Below, in pieces: positions 35,190 to 46,385 of a stretch of 64,000 bases of DNA (the first letter of the stretch is position 1; the number at the start of each line of letters is the position of its first letter). Origin of the DNA: Ctenosaura bakeri (taxonomy: Eukaryota > Chordata > Lepidosauria > Squamata > Iguanidae); assembly GCA_948474755.1 (NCBI GenBank), contig CAOLHI010000076.1:868001-932000 (forward strand), written 5' to 3'. The position numbers were made by a program, and so were the translations under genes. The notes under the pieces were generated by a model, which saw nothing but the letters and a program-made list of their open reading frames with translations, made no database searches and was not told where the DNA came from.

Positions 35190-35890
35190 ATCAATCCATT
35201 AATCAATTTATTTCCTGCTTTTTTCCCCACAAGAGTGGGACTGAAGGTGGATTACAGAATGAAAAAATGAAGCTAAAAACCACATATATCTAAAAACATG
35301 GAAAAAGTTGAGATTAAAATAATATTTAAAAATCTATAGAATTTAAACCATAGAAGACATTAATATAAAAGCATAGACTGTGAACGTTACAGCACTAAAA
35401 CTGAAAACTCATTACATAAAACCAATTCCCAAATTCCTGCTGGAGTAGAAAGGTCTTCACATGATGTCAAAAGGAGAGCAAGGAAGAGGCTCATCTAGTA
35501 TTCCTAAAAAGAGAATCGAAGAGCAGCTATGGAGAAAAGCCTCTTCTACATCTACATAAAACCTGGCTGTGAAGGAGGTGGGACTGAAAGAAGTGCCAAC
35601 TTCAAAGATCTTATAATTTAGGCAGGTTCACATGGGAAGTTACAAACCTTTAGCTATCCTGGATCCAAGACATATAGGGCTTTATTGGTCATAAGCAGCA
35701 TTTTAAAATGCACCCAGAGATGGACCAGTGGTCAGTGGAGCTTTTATAACAGGGGAGTTGTATGCTTCACCACCACTACCACCATAAGCAGCAACAGCTT
35801 TTTGGACCAAATGCTCTTCAAAGGTAGCACCACATAGAATGCATTACAGTAATCCAAATGGAATATAACTAAAGTATGTGTCACCATGGC
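35190..35890 (-). mobile_element. L2-like LINE, 3' part
   Basis: On the minus strand, sequence around 35845-35640 corresponds to the end of an L2-type reverse transcriptase ORF (antisense of GCATTACAGTAATCCAAATG, TATAGGGCTTTATTGGTCAT and similar), full of frameshifts and stops. It runs to a 3' end at the low-coordinate side near the ATTTATTTCCTGCTTTTTTC tail. L2-like LINEs encode an endonuclease-RT; here only the C-terminal end and 3' UTR remain. Boundaries are approximate. Confidence 0.65.
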
Positions 35891-36889
35891 CAAAGGAATC
35901 CATTCTATTTTATCATCAGTCATGTCTCCGTCACTTGTGTGATTGCCGCATCTAGCTGACAGAAATTAAATAGGTAAGCATCTACTTCATCACTGTCTCC
36001 CGAGACTGAAAACCTAAAGCTGTTACGTTCCTGCTACCACTTAGCTATCAGTGGTTCCAGAAATCCTGTCAAAAAATAAGATGGTTGCATCCATAAGTAA
36101 GATCATACCTGTAAGAAATTTCTCTGCTAGGCTGCTATAGATTTAGCAGTCAAGGAAAGTTTTAAATGGTTGCAGAGAGGCTCTTGAGAAATCTAACATC
36201 CATTATTAGTATCAGTCGAAAACAAAGTACAGCTGAGGACAGCTGAAAGAGCTGTGGAAAGTCAGGCTATCTGGCTGACTTGAAACTATTCACATCTATC
36301 TTTACAACATTGGTTCAAAATGTCTAATTGTAAATCTCAAGAGTAAAGTCCGTTCTGAATCTGTAGATATCTAAATGCATTTATACAAATAGATGAGCAT
36401 TGCCCAAGACTTCCACCTCCTCCTTCTGGGCCATAGCGTATTTACAGATAGGACGAATTCCCCAATGATTTTGATAGCTTAACCTTGCTGGTCCACAGAT
36501 TCTATTCATAACTGCTGCACGTTCACCAATAGGAATGCAAACATCTCTGTCTCAGTTTCTTTGCATTTTCCCCAAACCCACCTGCATTTCTTTCCTCTCC
36601 TTGTTTTGTACCAAACTGTGAGATTTTGTATTTTTCCTTGCATAAAAGCTCATACACATTGATGCATTTTTCTTACAGCTTTATTCACACATTTTACCTA
36701 AATTACACATGCTTTCCCGTTGATCAAAGAATATTTGTGTGGGGGGGTCCCCAATCAAGCACATTTCCTATTCAATTGGATTAGCTTATTATTAGTTTAT
36801 TTTATTATTATTATTAGCATTTCCATCGCCTCCCATCAGTTGTCTTGCTGTTTTGTTAATAGTTAAATGATGGGCTGTTAATTGTTGTG
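35891..36889. other. Single-copy DNA
   Basis: No gene recognised; the first ~200 bp may still be LINE remnant. Confidence 0.4.
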
Positions 36890-37022
36890 TGTTTTAAGGG
36901 GTTGGTTTAGGTGGGTTGGTGGGTAGGGAGAATTGGGTATGTTTTTAATGTCTTTTAATGTATTTAATGTATATCATGTTGTTCGCTGCCTCGATCCATG
37001 TGGAGAGGCGGGATAGAAATAA

Positions 37023-37024
<2 letters not shown>
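36890..37024 (+). mobile_element. LINE-like 3' end
   Basis: GGGTTGGTTTAGGTGGGTTG is followed by TTTTAATGTATTTAATGTAT, GTTGTTCGCTGCCTCGATCC and TGGAGAGGCGGGATAGAAAT, then an ATT repeat. The last block is shared with the SINE tail at 9218-9455, which suggests the LINE that mobilises that SINE. Only the 3' end is present. Confidence 0.55.

Positions 37025-37079
<55 letters not shown>
37025..37079. repeat. (ATT)n microsatellite
   Basis: About 17 ATT units, the tail of the LINE-like end immediately upstream. Confidence 0.95.
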
Positions 37080-37080
<1 letters not shown>

Positions 37081-37174
37081 CATGTTCCACCTTCTTTTCA
37101 AAACTAGGATCCAAGATTACTTACAAAGCAATTGTAAATTCTGACATGGCATTTTCTGTTTTGTGTCTATTTTA

Positions 37175-37355
37175 GGCCATTTCCGTACTAGCTTGTAATA
37201 GTGCTATAATTCCGCTTTCAACATCCTATGGAATCCTGGGGTTTGCAGTTCAGGGAAGGGCCTTTGAGGCCCCTCCCCAAACTGCAAACCCCAGAATTCC
37301 ATAGGATGTTGAAAGTGGAATAATAGCACTATTACAGGCTAGTGCGGAAATGGTC
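37175..37355. mobile_element. GGCC-ended fold-back MITE (best-preserved palindrome)
   Basis: 181 bp, left GGCCATTTCCGTACTAGCTT, right GCTAGTGCGGAAATGGTC, with TTA on each side (37172-37174 and 37356-37358). The arms are almost perfectly complementary (TTTCAACATCCTATGGAATC against its complement) around a short CCTTTGAGGCCCCTCC centre. TTA is the classical PIF/Harbinger target. Confidence 0.95.
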
Positions 37356-38425
37356 TTATTCTTCCCAAATACTTCTGTATGCCTCACAAATGTGTGAATT
37401 CTCAAGTGAGATTTGTCACGTCTCAAAATATGTGAAAAGACTACTTCCATCAAGACTGTCAAATCCAGATACATTTATGCCTACCCTATTCTTCTTATCC
37501 TTCCCTATTGCATCTCCCAAGAGAATTATATGCCTTCCCTGTCCCTGACATTCCCAGTTGTTAACGTACGCTCCACACCCAAATGTTAACGTGTGCCCAT
37601 CTAGCACTGTCAAATTCTCATCTACTCTTGACTCATACCATTGATACAGGAGCTAGTTATATGGAGTCTCTAAGGAATATTTCATCAGTTAGAGACTGGA
37701 CACAGGGGAAACATGTTTTTTAAATAACAATAGATTCTAAGGATTATATTAATAAAATTCACATATTATAAAAAAATACCAAATGAACAATGTGCATCGA
37801 AGTGCTGTGCATAACTGTGCAGAAGAATGTTCCACCCAATATACAGTGTTTTGCAGCTTTAGTCAGACTCAGAGGTAAGATTTCACAATCAAGATGGCCA
37901 GATTAATATATCTGGATGTTTCAAGTCTATAACTGCACTTCAGTTGAGACAAATCTTTCAACAAACTCCCTGCCTATGAATAGCAAATTCCTGATCCTCG
38001 TTCACTACTTTATCCACCAGCTGTTTTAACTGATTAGTCAAAAGCACACTCTTCTTGACATCAAATGTGCAGCAAAAACAAGTATATAAATGAATAATTA
38101 TTTCCAACACTTCCAATGAGATTAAGTACTTATTGGATTAAGAAAATAACAGGATTTAATGGGGTCATTTAAGCCACCGCTCTGGTATAAAGATGTATAG
38201 TACCCACATATGCATCAGATCAGTATCTTCATTTCCAAAGCTTGATTGTTATGCTCATCTATACAAGCTTTTTTTTACAGTGTTGCTTCAGATTTAATAA
38301 ACTGTATGTAAAACTGCTAATGTACAAATAAAATCAAAAGCTTATCTGTATTGGAAATTAAGCCACTGATCATCACTATCAGGAAATGGAGGGGAGGGAA
38401 TCACTTTTCCTTTGTGCTTGACTAA
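37356..38425. other. Single-copy AT-rich DNA
   Basis: No gene or repeat recognised. Confidence 0.45.
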
Positions 38426-38609
38426 GGCCATTTCTGCATGGGACTGTTATAGCACTATTATTCCACTTTCAACATCCTATGGAATCCTGGGGTTTGCAGT
38501 TTCAGGCGGGGCCAGCTGGCCGGCCGCTCCCTAAACTGCAAACCCTAGGATTCTATAGGATGTTGAAAGTGGAAAAATAGTGCTATAACAGTCCCATGCA
38601 GAAATGGCC
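38426..38609. mobile_element. GGCC-ended fold-back MITE
   Basis: 184 bp, left GGCCATTTCTGCATGGGACT, right AGTCCCATGCAGAAATGGCC, with TAA on both sides (38423-38425, 38610-38612). The first 20 bases of the arms are perfectly complementary. The centre is GGGGCCAGCTGGCCGGCC. A solo LTR begins 8 bp beyond its end. Confidence 0.95.
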
Positions 38610-38617
38610 TAAGAGGA

Positions 38618-39518
38618 TGTTACCTTGATTTCTGGGGGTCCCGTGAGGGACACCTAAGTGCGCTCCAAATTACAAAGTTGGGAATTAGTCAAAAGAGCAC
38701 AAGCTAGCAATGCAAGAGGCAGGGCAATGTAGCGAGATCTTTTACCCAATGTCTACAGGGTCAGGCCGAGTCAAGGAGCAAACAGAAGTAAATAATAATT
38801 GTTGTTTTTATTAAAATACAGCCAAACAAGTATATGCAACACACTTTCACAGAGAACTATAGAAATAAAGGTTGGAGTTGGATAGAGGAATTTTGAGAGG
38901 AGGTTTTGGGTATGGGAAATACTACACTTGTCCTGAAGCCCGGGTAGTCTGAAAAAGAAGTTCGTGGACATGGAGTTTCTCAACACGTGGAGCTGAGGGG
39001 AAGGCTCGCCAAACGAAGCGGCAGCAAGGCGGGATGGAAGCCAGGAGCGATCTGAGGAAGCGCTCAAAGTCAGGGGTTCTTATAGGGGAAAATGTGGCCG
39101 TAGGCTAGTCCGTACTTGGGGACAACAATGAGTTTTGGGCAGGAGACAAGGCCTCCGAAAAGTCAGAATTTTACATGATTGAGTTAAGATCGACTTGTCA
39201 ATAGAATAGCCAGTATGCAAACGCGGAGTGCTTGACAGATGAGTATTTGGCTAGTCAAGCTGCCTGCTCGGGGCAGGGAGTTCTTTGTAAAGTAGCGTGC
39301 ATACATAATGTGGTACTTGCCTTGAGGTCTCCTGAAGCGGTAGTCTGGCTATTTCTGGTCTGCCTGTATATTACAGCCATTAGCGACCATGCCTGTGTGA
39401 GAGCTTGTCCGGGGGCCTCACAAGCACATGGAGGAAAAAGGGGGTATAGAAGGCCAAATTATTGATATCAAAGTGATATCTAATATCCCACAAGTCCGGG
39501 CTACAAACTGCAGTAACA
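38618..39518 (-). mobile_element. Solo LTR, TGTTACC...GGTAACA family (copy 3)
   Basis: 901 bp on the minus strand. The plus strand begins TGTTACCTTGATTTCTGGGG and ends CTACAAACTGCAGTAACA. Minus-strand AATAAA lies at 38807-38812 and a TATA-like CCTATAAGAA near 39077-39086. The U5 side shares TTTTACCCAATGTCTACAGG with copy 4. The flanks AGGA and AGGG differ by one base. The U3 end is diverged from copies 1 and 2, so the distal boundary is a little less certain. Confidence 0.8.
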
Positions 39519-40900
39519 AGGGTGATGGGAGAAATTTTGGAGTGACCATTTTATTGTTTATAATACCTGTCATGCAGAGGTATGTGGCTCTTTGAAAATA
39601 TTTTAACCGGACTTCTGGTCTGCTGTGCCATATAAACACCCCCCCTTTTTTTCTTTTTTCTTTTTTTGGAAAACTCCTACCTCACTTGAGGGGAAAAAAA
39701 CAGCAGCTCAAAACTCTATACAGGTGAGAGTTAGGTATGAAAGACACATCAATCTATTTGATGTAGACTAGTTTTCAAATTAATGGGTATAATGTGAAAG
39801 TTATGGACAAAACAAAACAAAACTTACAAATCTGGCTGAAACAAGCATTCAACTGCTGCTGCTACTGTTGTTATCCCTGTTGCCACTGCTGGCCCTCTTC
39901 CTCCTCCTTGTCATCCATTGTTGTTGTCTTGGTCTCCATCTCCATCCTCTCTTCTGCTCCTTTTTGCTGCTGAAATTATTATTGGAATTTTTAAAAAAAG
40001 TCTTATCCCATCTTGTCAGGCAATCAGGGTGACCATGTGAGCTGTCTGAGCCTCATGTGACCCCTTCCCCATATAGTCTTGTGACTTGAAAACTCAGGCA
40101 GAGTTTCTGTGGGAGTAGAAAGGAAACAGCTGGATAAGGAATACACCATGGAGGAAAGTGTGGTGTGAAAACTGTCCTGGTTGGTTTGATGATTGGTCGG
40201 TGAGCTCTAATCTGGATTGCTAGGGAATGGGGCCTTTAACCAGGCTAGAAGGGAGAGATCAGTCTGGTACTTTGGGGCCATCTGGGGCTCATCTGTAAAT
40301 GCGAAGGTGAAACTGCTCTGCAAATAAATTGCCTGAGCAAGTAACACTCTGCCAAAACATTTGCTTATAAAAACGTGTAGATTAATAATTCTTTAGCTGC
40401 CAGGCATATAAAGAACAGAAAAGTCTGTACTTGCCTTCTGATACTGTCACTTTTCATGTCCTTTAAAGCTCCTGCTGAAACTGGGGAAAAGACAGCCATA
40501 GTTTCTCCCATTCATTACTTTTGCTCTCCTACATGTTTCCATTCCTCTATTTCTTCTGAAGCCAACCAAGGGACCCACCTTTCCACAGAATGGAATGGAG
40601 GGATGTAAATACCAGGACTGCACAGGGAATGCCTCTTCTCCCGATGACTGTAGAGATTTTACAGGCCAAGATGAGATGTCTACGGAATGAGACAAAGTTT
40701 GGAAACAAAATCTTTTGAGAGGACTGCAACTCCAATGCTGGGTGAGGAATTCTAAGAGTTGTAGTCCAAACAAACATAGCATGTAATTGCTCAGGGTAGT
40801 GTGCAGTTTTCAGCAAATTGTACTCCCCTCGTTATAGGTCAAGGTACATAACACCCAAAGCTAGTCAAATAGTTTTGACATATGAGGGGGAAAATCCCTC
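39519..40900. other. Mostly single-copy DNA
   Basis: No gene recognised. A C-run/T-run low-complexity patch lies at 39640-39667, and a MITE fragment with TTCTAAGAGTTGTAGTCCAA at 40715-40785. The 111-codon minus-strand ORF (40447-40782) ends inside this MITE fragment and is not credible as a gene. Confidence 0.45.
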
Positions 40901-42310
40901 TCATGTTTATTCATTTAAGTATCACACCTTTTTTCCAATATGGGAGCCAAGGTGGCTAATAATTTGTGTTAAAACCAAATATAGTTGAAATTATGGCTAA
41001 TACAAAAGTTTTTTTAAAAAAAGCCCTAAATAAAATCACCAATTTAAAACAGTTTTGAAAAGTTAGTTCAGGAATATAAATAACGATAGAAGTCCAAATA
41101 TAAATCCAACACAACCCAGATTAAATTATCTTCTACACAAGACACTCTAAGAAATGACAAAACAAAAAAGTGGCAGAACCTGCTGTCAGAAGGAGAGTAG
41201 AGAGTGGGACAACTTAGCTTTCCGTGGCAGGGAATTCCACGGCTTGGAATTGGTAGCCACCAATGTATCTACTGTGTCTTCATCTAACATGCCTAGGATG
41301 GTGGTAGGACCAAGAGATAGCTCTCCCCCAACTATCTTTCCTCAGATAGGCTCATATTGGGAGACAGGATGATTGGGAGTCTTTCAGATAGCCTGGACAC
41401 AACCATAGAGGCCTTTATAGTTTGTAACCAGCACTTTGAAGTGTGCCTGGAAATGAACCGATAGCCAGAGAAGCTGTTTCAACAAGGAGCTTATATGTTC
41501 CCTGTAACCAGCCCCCATCAGCAACCTAGCCACAAGTATGGATCCACTGCAGTTTCCCTACACTTTCCAAAGGCAGCCCCACATCGAGTGTGTTACAGTA
41601 ATCCAAACAGGGTGTAATCGAAGCATGTGTCACTGTGTTCAGACCTCACATCTCAAAGAATAGCCACAGCTGAGACACTAGCTTCAACTCTGTGAATGCA
41701 TTCCTGACTCCTATCATGACTGGGACCTTCAGACTCAAGGCTGAGTCCAAGAGCACACCCAAGCTACAAACCTGAGATTTTAGGGGGAATGTACCCCATC
41801 CAGCACAGGCTGTATACCTATTCTCTTCTCTGCTTTTTGACTGATCAGGAGTGCATCTGTCTTGTCTGAATGAAACTTAAATCTGCCCATTCCATGACTG
41901 ACAACAGGCATCACTTTAGCACTGAGACACCTTCCTTGAAATTAGATAGAAAGCGGAGACAGATGAGTCTCAACCACATACTAGTAACACTCAGTCACAA
42001 AACTCATGACAATCTCTGCCAGCAGTCTCATGAAGATATTGAACAGCATATGGGACAAAACCAAGCCCTGGGGAACCCGTAGGTCAATGGAATTTCTGAA
42101 CATTACCTTCTGAGTTTATCCTCCCCACCCCAAGAAAACAATTTCACCAAGCCCCATCCCAGAGTGATGGGTTAGAATGGTAACATGGTTAATGGTATCA
42201 AAATCTGACAGAAGGTCCATCAGAATCAACAGAAACACCCTTTCTGTGTCCAGTTTTCAGTGAAGGTTATTCATCAAGGTGACCAAGCTGTCTCAGTCCC
42301 ATATCTAAGG
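40901..42310 (-). mobile_element. L2-like LINE, RT domain to 3' end
   Basis: The minus-strand translation, with frameshifts, follows the L2 reverse-transcriptase order: an AAFDTVDH-like block around 42170-42250, a CLDYCNTL block near 41600, an HWLP-type region near 41450-41480, and a WNSLP-type ending around 41215-41240. The 3' UTR runs to the TTTATTCATTTAAG tail near 40901. Many stops make it a dead, 5'-truncated copy. Solo LTR copy 2 lies 190 bp beyond the upper edge. Confidence 0.75.
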
Positions 42311-42497
42311 CTGATAACAAAAATACAACAACAACATGAAGAATGAACAATTTATTGTTATTTCACAGTGCCTAAAATCAGACACCTGAGTTCCTATGCC
42401 AGGGTTACATAGAAAGAAAACCTCTAGTTACACAGCCTGTTGTGAAATAGCAATGTTCCACAATAAAATTGCACAGCTGACTGTGCAACCAAAGGAC

Positions 42498-43385
42498 TGG
42501 TACTACGGTTATGATATGTCTGGTGAGAGCACGAAATATCCTTTTGATATCAAATAATTTGGCCTTTGCTTGACCTTTCTCTGCCACCCTACTCCACGTG
42601 TTTGCAGAGGTCCACCGGACAAGAACGCATTGGGTGCGGCCATTAATGGTTGTACATTCCAAACCCCATTCAGGCAGGCAACTTAAGCCTCTCTGATGCT
42701 TTAGGGAAAAACCTCTTTACAAACCGGCTTTGCTCAGCACATATCTTTACAAAGCCGCACAGCCAAGAGCCGAGCCATTCCTTTATGTCAGGCCTTCAGC
42801 ATACTGGCCATACTATTGTCATTGAGCGCTAAGCCCATCATGCAAAACCTGATCTTTTTCAACTCCTTTGTCCAGCTCCAAATTTCCTTTGTTCTCACCG
42901 CGCACGGCATAGCCTGTAGGTAAAATCCACCCTATAAAAAGTCCCCACTTTTGGTACGACCTCGGATCACTTGCTCGTACTGCTTGAACTTCCACCCCGC
43001 CTTGCTGTTGGTTTGTCCAGTGAGCTCCCCTCAGCGAACTGCGCTGAGCTGTCTCCCCTGCAACCTTCGTTTCTCTCCAGGACTACGAGACCAGGTGTCG
43101 TATTACCCATTCCCCAAAAGCTCTTCATTTCTATTTCTAGTTAGCTGTGTGCGTATGTGGTATCTTTTATGCTATTTGTCCTCAATAAATGTTATCTTTG
43201 TTACTTTAAAACCTGTCTGGCTACACTCTCTGACCTGAAGCCGTAGACATAGGGTACAAGATCCTAGCTAAAGTTACCCTGCCTCTCGTTAGCTTAAGAG
43301 AGTGCTCGAGCTTAATTTCCCCATCTTGTGTCGTTGTCTGGTTATTTGGGCGCCCTTCCCGGGACCCCCAACATACAGGGTAACA
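42498..43385 (+). mobile_element. Solo LTR, TGTTACC...GGTAACA family (copy 2)
   Basis: 888 bp, beginning TGGTACTACGGTTATGATAT and ending ACATACAGGGTAACA, with GGAC on both sides (42494-42497, 43386-43389). TATA (CCTATAAAAA) lies at 42931 and AATAAA at 43184, in the same order and spacing as copy 1. Copies 1 and 2 share a U3 (GGTTATGATATGTCTGGTGA) different from copies 3 and 4. No internal coding region. Confidence 0.92.
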
Positions 43386-44002
43386 GGACTACCACCAATT
43401 TCAGCAGGTATAGACACACATATGGAAGCCAAGAAAAGAATTTACATCCTCATGTTCAATAGCACCACATGTGCAACCACGCTTCCATGACATTGAATGG
43501 AATGTGGACATTACACCCTGAGTAAAAATGTCCAACTGCTGCTATAGGGGAACTTATGCACGTGTAAGACATCAACAGGATCCCAGCCTGGGGAGCTGCC
43601 TCACTGCACTCATTGCTTGTCCCTCTTCCTCCAGTTTTTATTTTATAATATGCCTGGATTGGCCAGTAGTTGGGATGAGAGGAGAGGCCCCATCAAGTGA
43701 GGGTGATAGCTGATTGTGGATTTGAACTGTGATCCTTTCTGTCCATCTAACCATTACAACATATGACTGTTCTTAAGATGAGTATTTTCAGCAGTTTAAT
43801 TAAAAACAACAACATCAAATCAAATAGAATTAACATTAAATAGAATACAATAATCAGGAACACATATGTTCATTAGGCATCCATATTAGGGAATGGAACT
43901 GCTAGTCCCACTAAATCGTATGAGAATCTTTGTATAATTTAAGAGGGAACTCAGTGAGGAACAGATATGTGTAATGTATGCCACTCCTGTCAAAAACTTT
44001 TG
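43386..44002. other. Single-copy DNA
   Basis: No gene or repeat recognised. Confidence 0.4.
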
Positions 44003-44088
44003 ACAGCCAGTGTGGTATAATGATTCTGAGTGTTGGACTATGACCCTAGAGATCAAGGTTCAATTCTGCACTCAATCATAGAAACCAC
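44003..44088 (+). mobile_element. Sauria-type SINE, 5' fragment
   Basis: GACAGCCAGTGTGGTATAAT and AGTGTTGGACTATGACCCTA followed by GATCAAGGTTCAATTCTG are the tRNA-like head. The copy stops at AGAAACCACTG where the inverted minisatellite begins. Confidence 0.75.
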
Positions 44089-44089
44089 T

Positions 44090-44790
44090 GTCTTCCCCTT
44101 GTCTCCCATCCTCTGACAGCACCGGCCCCTACCTTCCCTTTCTGCATACCCCACAGTCCAGCTCATAGCCCCACATCTCTTCCTCCCACTCCTCCTGTCA
44201 TTCCAACACCATCAGCCCCTCAGTTCTCTTACTTCACACTTCATGATCCAGCTTCTAGTCCCACTTCTTCTTCTCCCCCTTCTCCCTCATCTCCCATCCT
44301 CCAACAGCACCAACCCATATTGCTCTTGAGATGATGGGAAACAAGAGGAAGGAGAAAAGGAGAAGTGGGGCTAGGAACTGGATTGTGGGGTGTGAAGTAA
44401 CAGAAGGCAGGGGCTGATGCTGTTGGAAGATGGGAGCTCAGAGAAGGATGAGAAGTGGGGCTAGAAGCTGGATCACAGGGCAAGAGAAGGTTGAGGCTGG
44501 TGCTGTGGGAAGGATGAGATGTGAGACTAAGACTCTATTGCAGGGTGTGAAGTAAGAGAAGGTAGAGGCTGGTGCTGTTAGAAGGCAGGAGAGAAGAGAA
44601 GGAGAAGTGGGTCTAGGAGTTGGATTGTGGGATGTACAGTAAGAGAAGGAAGAGGCTGGTGCTGTTAGAAGGCAGGAGAGGAGAGAAGGAGAAGTGGGTC
44701 TAGGAGTTGGATTGTGGGATGTACAGTAAGAAAAGGAAGGGGCTGGTGCTGTTGGGATGATGGGAGATAGGGGAAGAGAGAAGACAAGGG
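44090..44790. repeat. Inverted minisatellite (72-95 bp units)
   Basis: From about 44340 to 44790, five units anchored by GGCTG(G/A)TGCTGT recur at roughly 44412, 44494, 44566, 44653 and 44740. Each also carries GAAGTGGG(G/T)CTAGGA and GGATTGTGGG. From 44090 to 44310 the same units appear as reverse complement (CAGCACCGGCCCCT, CACCATCAGCCCCT, CAGCACCAACCC at about 44118, 44206 and 44301). The centre of symmetry is near 44325. The strands are CT-rich and AG-rich respectively. Confidence 0.85.
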
Positions 44791-44867
44791 GGGCAATGAG
44801 CTGAAGAGGCCACTGCCGCAGCTGGTGGCTGCTTAGTCCTAGGAGGCAGATGAGCTTTGAAAAACTT

Positions 44868-44938
44868 ATTCATGATTTCTCCACTTTTGCAAGGGGTCCT
44901 GTAGCCCTAATCCCCATGAAAGTGGAGACCCAGCTATA
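44868..44938. mobile_element. Tigger-like terminal fragment
   Basis: TTCATGATTTCTCCACTTTT, GCAAGGGGTCCTGTAGCCCT and CATGAAAGTGGAGACCC match the terminal region of the elements at 49241 and 49744. The partner end is not identified; the inverted minisatellite just upstream may be part of the same element. Confidence 0.5.
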
Positions 44939-45514
44939 GATAACATAATTAGAAGCAAAAGATGGAGAAGCTCCATTGTCTCTGCAAAAACAAGACCAGG
45001 AGCAGATTGTGGCACAGACCATGAACTACTGATATCAAAAATTTAGAGTAAAGGTAAAGAAGAACAATAAAGCAAGCATCATGCCCAAATACAACCTGAA
45101 GAACATATCCATAGAATTTAAAGTGAATGTGAAAAAATAGATATGCACTATTAAGTCTAATTAACCAGGAGCTTGAAAGCAAGGACATAGCCAGGAAGGA
45201 ATGCAAAAAAGACACTATCTGCAGCCAAAAAAGAAAGGGAAGCTTTCAGCAGATAACAGATGAAACTCTTCAAACAGTTGGGGCCAGATAAGAAGCAAAA
45301 GTAAAATGTGACAGAAATAGGACCAGAACTCTGAATGCAACTGTTTAGCAACCTGTATGCAGGTACACAGATAATTACTATAATAATCAATGCAAAGAAA
45401 CAGAAGACAGCAACAAAAAAATGAAGAACAAGAGACTTCTTCCACAAGATATGGGAAATTGAAGAGAAATTTAAACCAAGAGTGAGAATGCTACCAGCAG
45501 GGGACACATTACAT
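44939..45514. other. Unassigned AT-rich DNA
   Basis: Overlapping minus-strand ORFs of 76-116 codons are hydrophobic and phenylalanine-rich, but occur in several frames at once and have no recognised domain. It may be decayed LINE sequence downstream of the L2 fragment. Confidence 0.35.
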
Positions 45515-45924
45515 GATCAAGTACAAATAAAAACACGATAGAAACATTATTGACAAATCTCTTCTGGCAGGTCATTCCACAGTCCGGGGGTGGCTCTAGA
45601 AAATTCCTCTGGGTAATGGCCAGCCTAGTTTTGTCTGACTGAAGTAAACATCTCCCAGAGGACCACAGTGTATGAGACAAATTATATGGGAGAAGGCAAT
45701 CCTGTAGGCAATCTGGATGCAAACCATGCAGGGTTTTAAAGGTAAAAATCAACACTTTGTACCTAATTGGCAGCCAATGGAATGTTTTTAATTTTGATAT
45801 AATATGGTCATTCCTAGATGTACCAGTAATCCATCTGGCTGCCATGTTTTGAACTAATAGAAGTTTCCAAACTTGGTAAACATATAAGCCTAGGTACAGC
45901 ACATTGCAGACCGCATTACAGATA
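45515..45924 (-). mobile_element. L2-like LINE, C-terminal RT region
   Basis: An intact minus-strand ORF to 45935 reads LLVQNMAARWITGTSR, then KTFHWLPIRYKVLIF and TFKTLHGLHPDCLQD. This corresponds to the conserved block following the RT domain in L2-type LINEs (family pattern QNAAARLLTGT...HWLPV). It ends in a region corresponding to PPDCGM, the remnant of a WNSLP-like motif. No RT catalytic residues are included, so it is a fragment. The upper edge abuts a BovB-type end. Confidence 0.8.
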
Positions 45925-46062
45925 GATAGGCTCAATCAAGGAAGCCATAGCCCTCAATGGGCAAGCCTGAGCAGAGCTGTTGATGACAGAGTGTCTTAAA
46001 GGTGTCATTTATGGAGTCACAATAAGTTGATGTTGACTTGATGGCAGTTAACAACAACAAAT
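45925..46062 (+). mobile_element. BovB-type LINE 3' end
   Basis: AAGGAAGCCATAGCCCTCAA, GCAGAGCTGTTGATGACAGA, and a tail CAATAAGTTGATGTTGACTT then GATGGCAGTTAACAACAACAA. The terminal part corresponds to the BovB 3' end also carried by the Sauria-type SINEs, but the upstream part is not SINE-like. Confidence 0.6.
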
Positions 46063-46289
46063 GCCACAGAATGGGTTTGGGGTATCTGTGCTATCCCCAG
46101 AAAGTGGTAAGTAATGGTTTTCATGTCAGTGAGACAGTGAATCTGTGCCAATCACTAGTCCAAAATTTAAAGGAACTATCCAAGTCATTGAACTTGCTTA
46201 GGAAAATATGATTCATTGTCTAGACTTTTAAGCTTGTAATAAAATAAAGAATGGATTCACTGTCCCATGGAAACTACCAACTAACACTG

Positions 46290-46385
46290 CCTCCAGATCT
46301 TGTTGGATGACAACTCTCATCATTCCTGACCACGTGATGGGAGCTGGGGTACAATATTACCCAGCAAGCCAAAGGTTCCTCAATG
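46290..46385. mobile_element. hAT-like MITE fragment
   Basis: CCTCCAGATCTTGTTGGATG, CAACTCTCATCATTCCTGAC and GATGGGAGCTGGGGTACAAT show both arms of the lizard palindromic MITE in decayed form. Confidence 0.45.

Noticed and set aside
44340..44790. CRISPR-like repeat array
   Set aside because: Units are degenerate, 72-95 bp, without constant spacer-repeat structure, and the sequence is vertebrate.
45471..45935. 154-codon minus-strand ORF as a host gene
   Set aside because: Its sequence is the C-terminal block of an L2-type LINE, so it is a transposon remnant.
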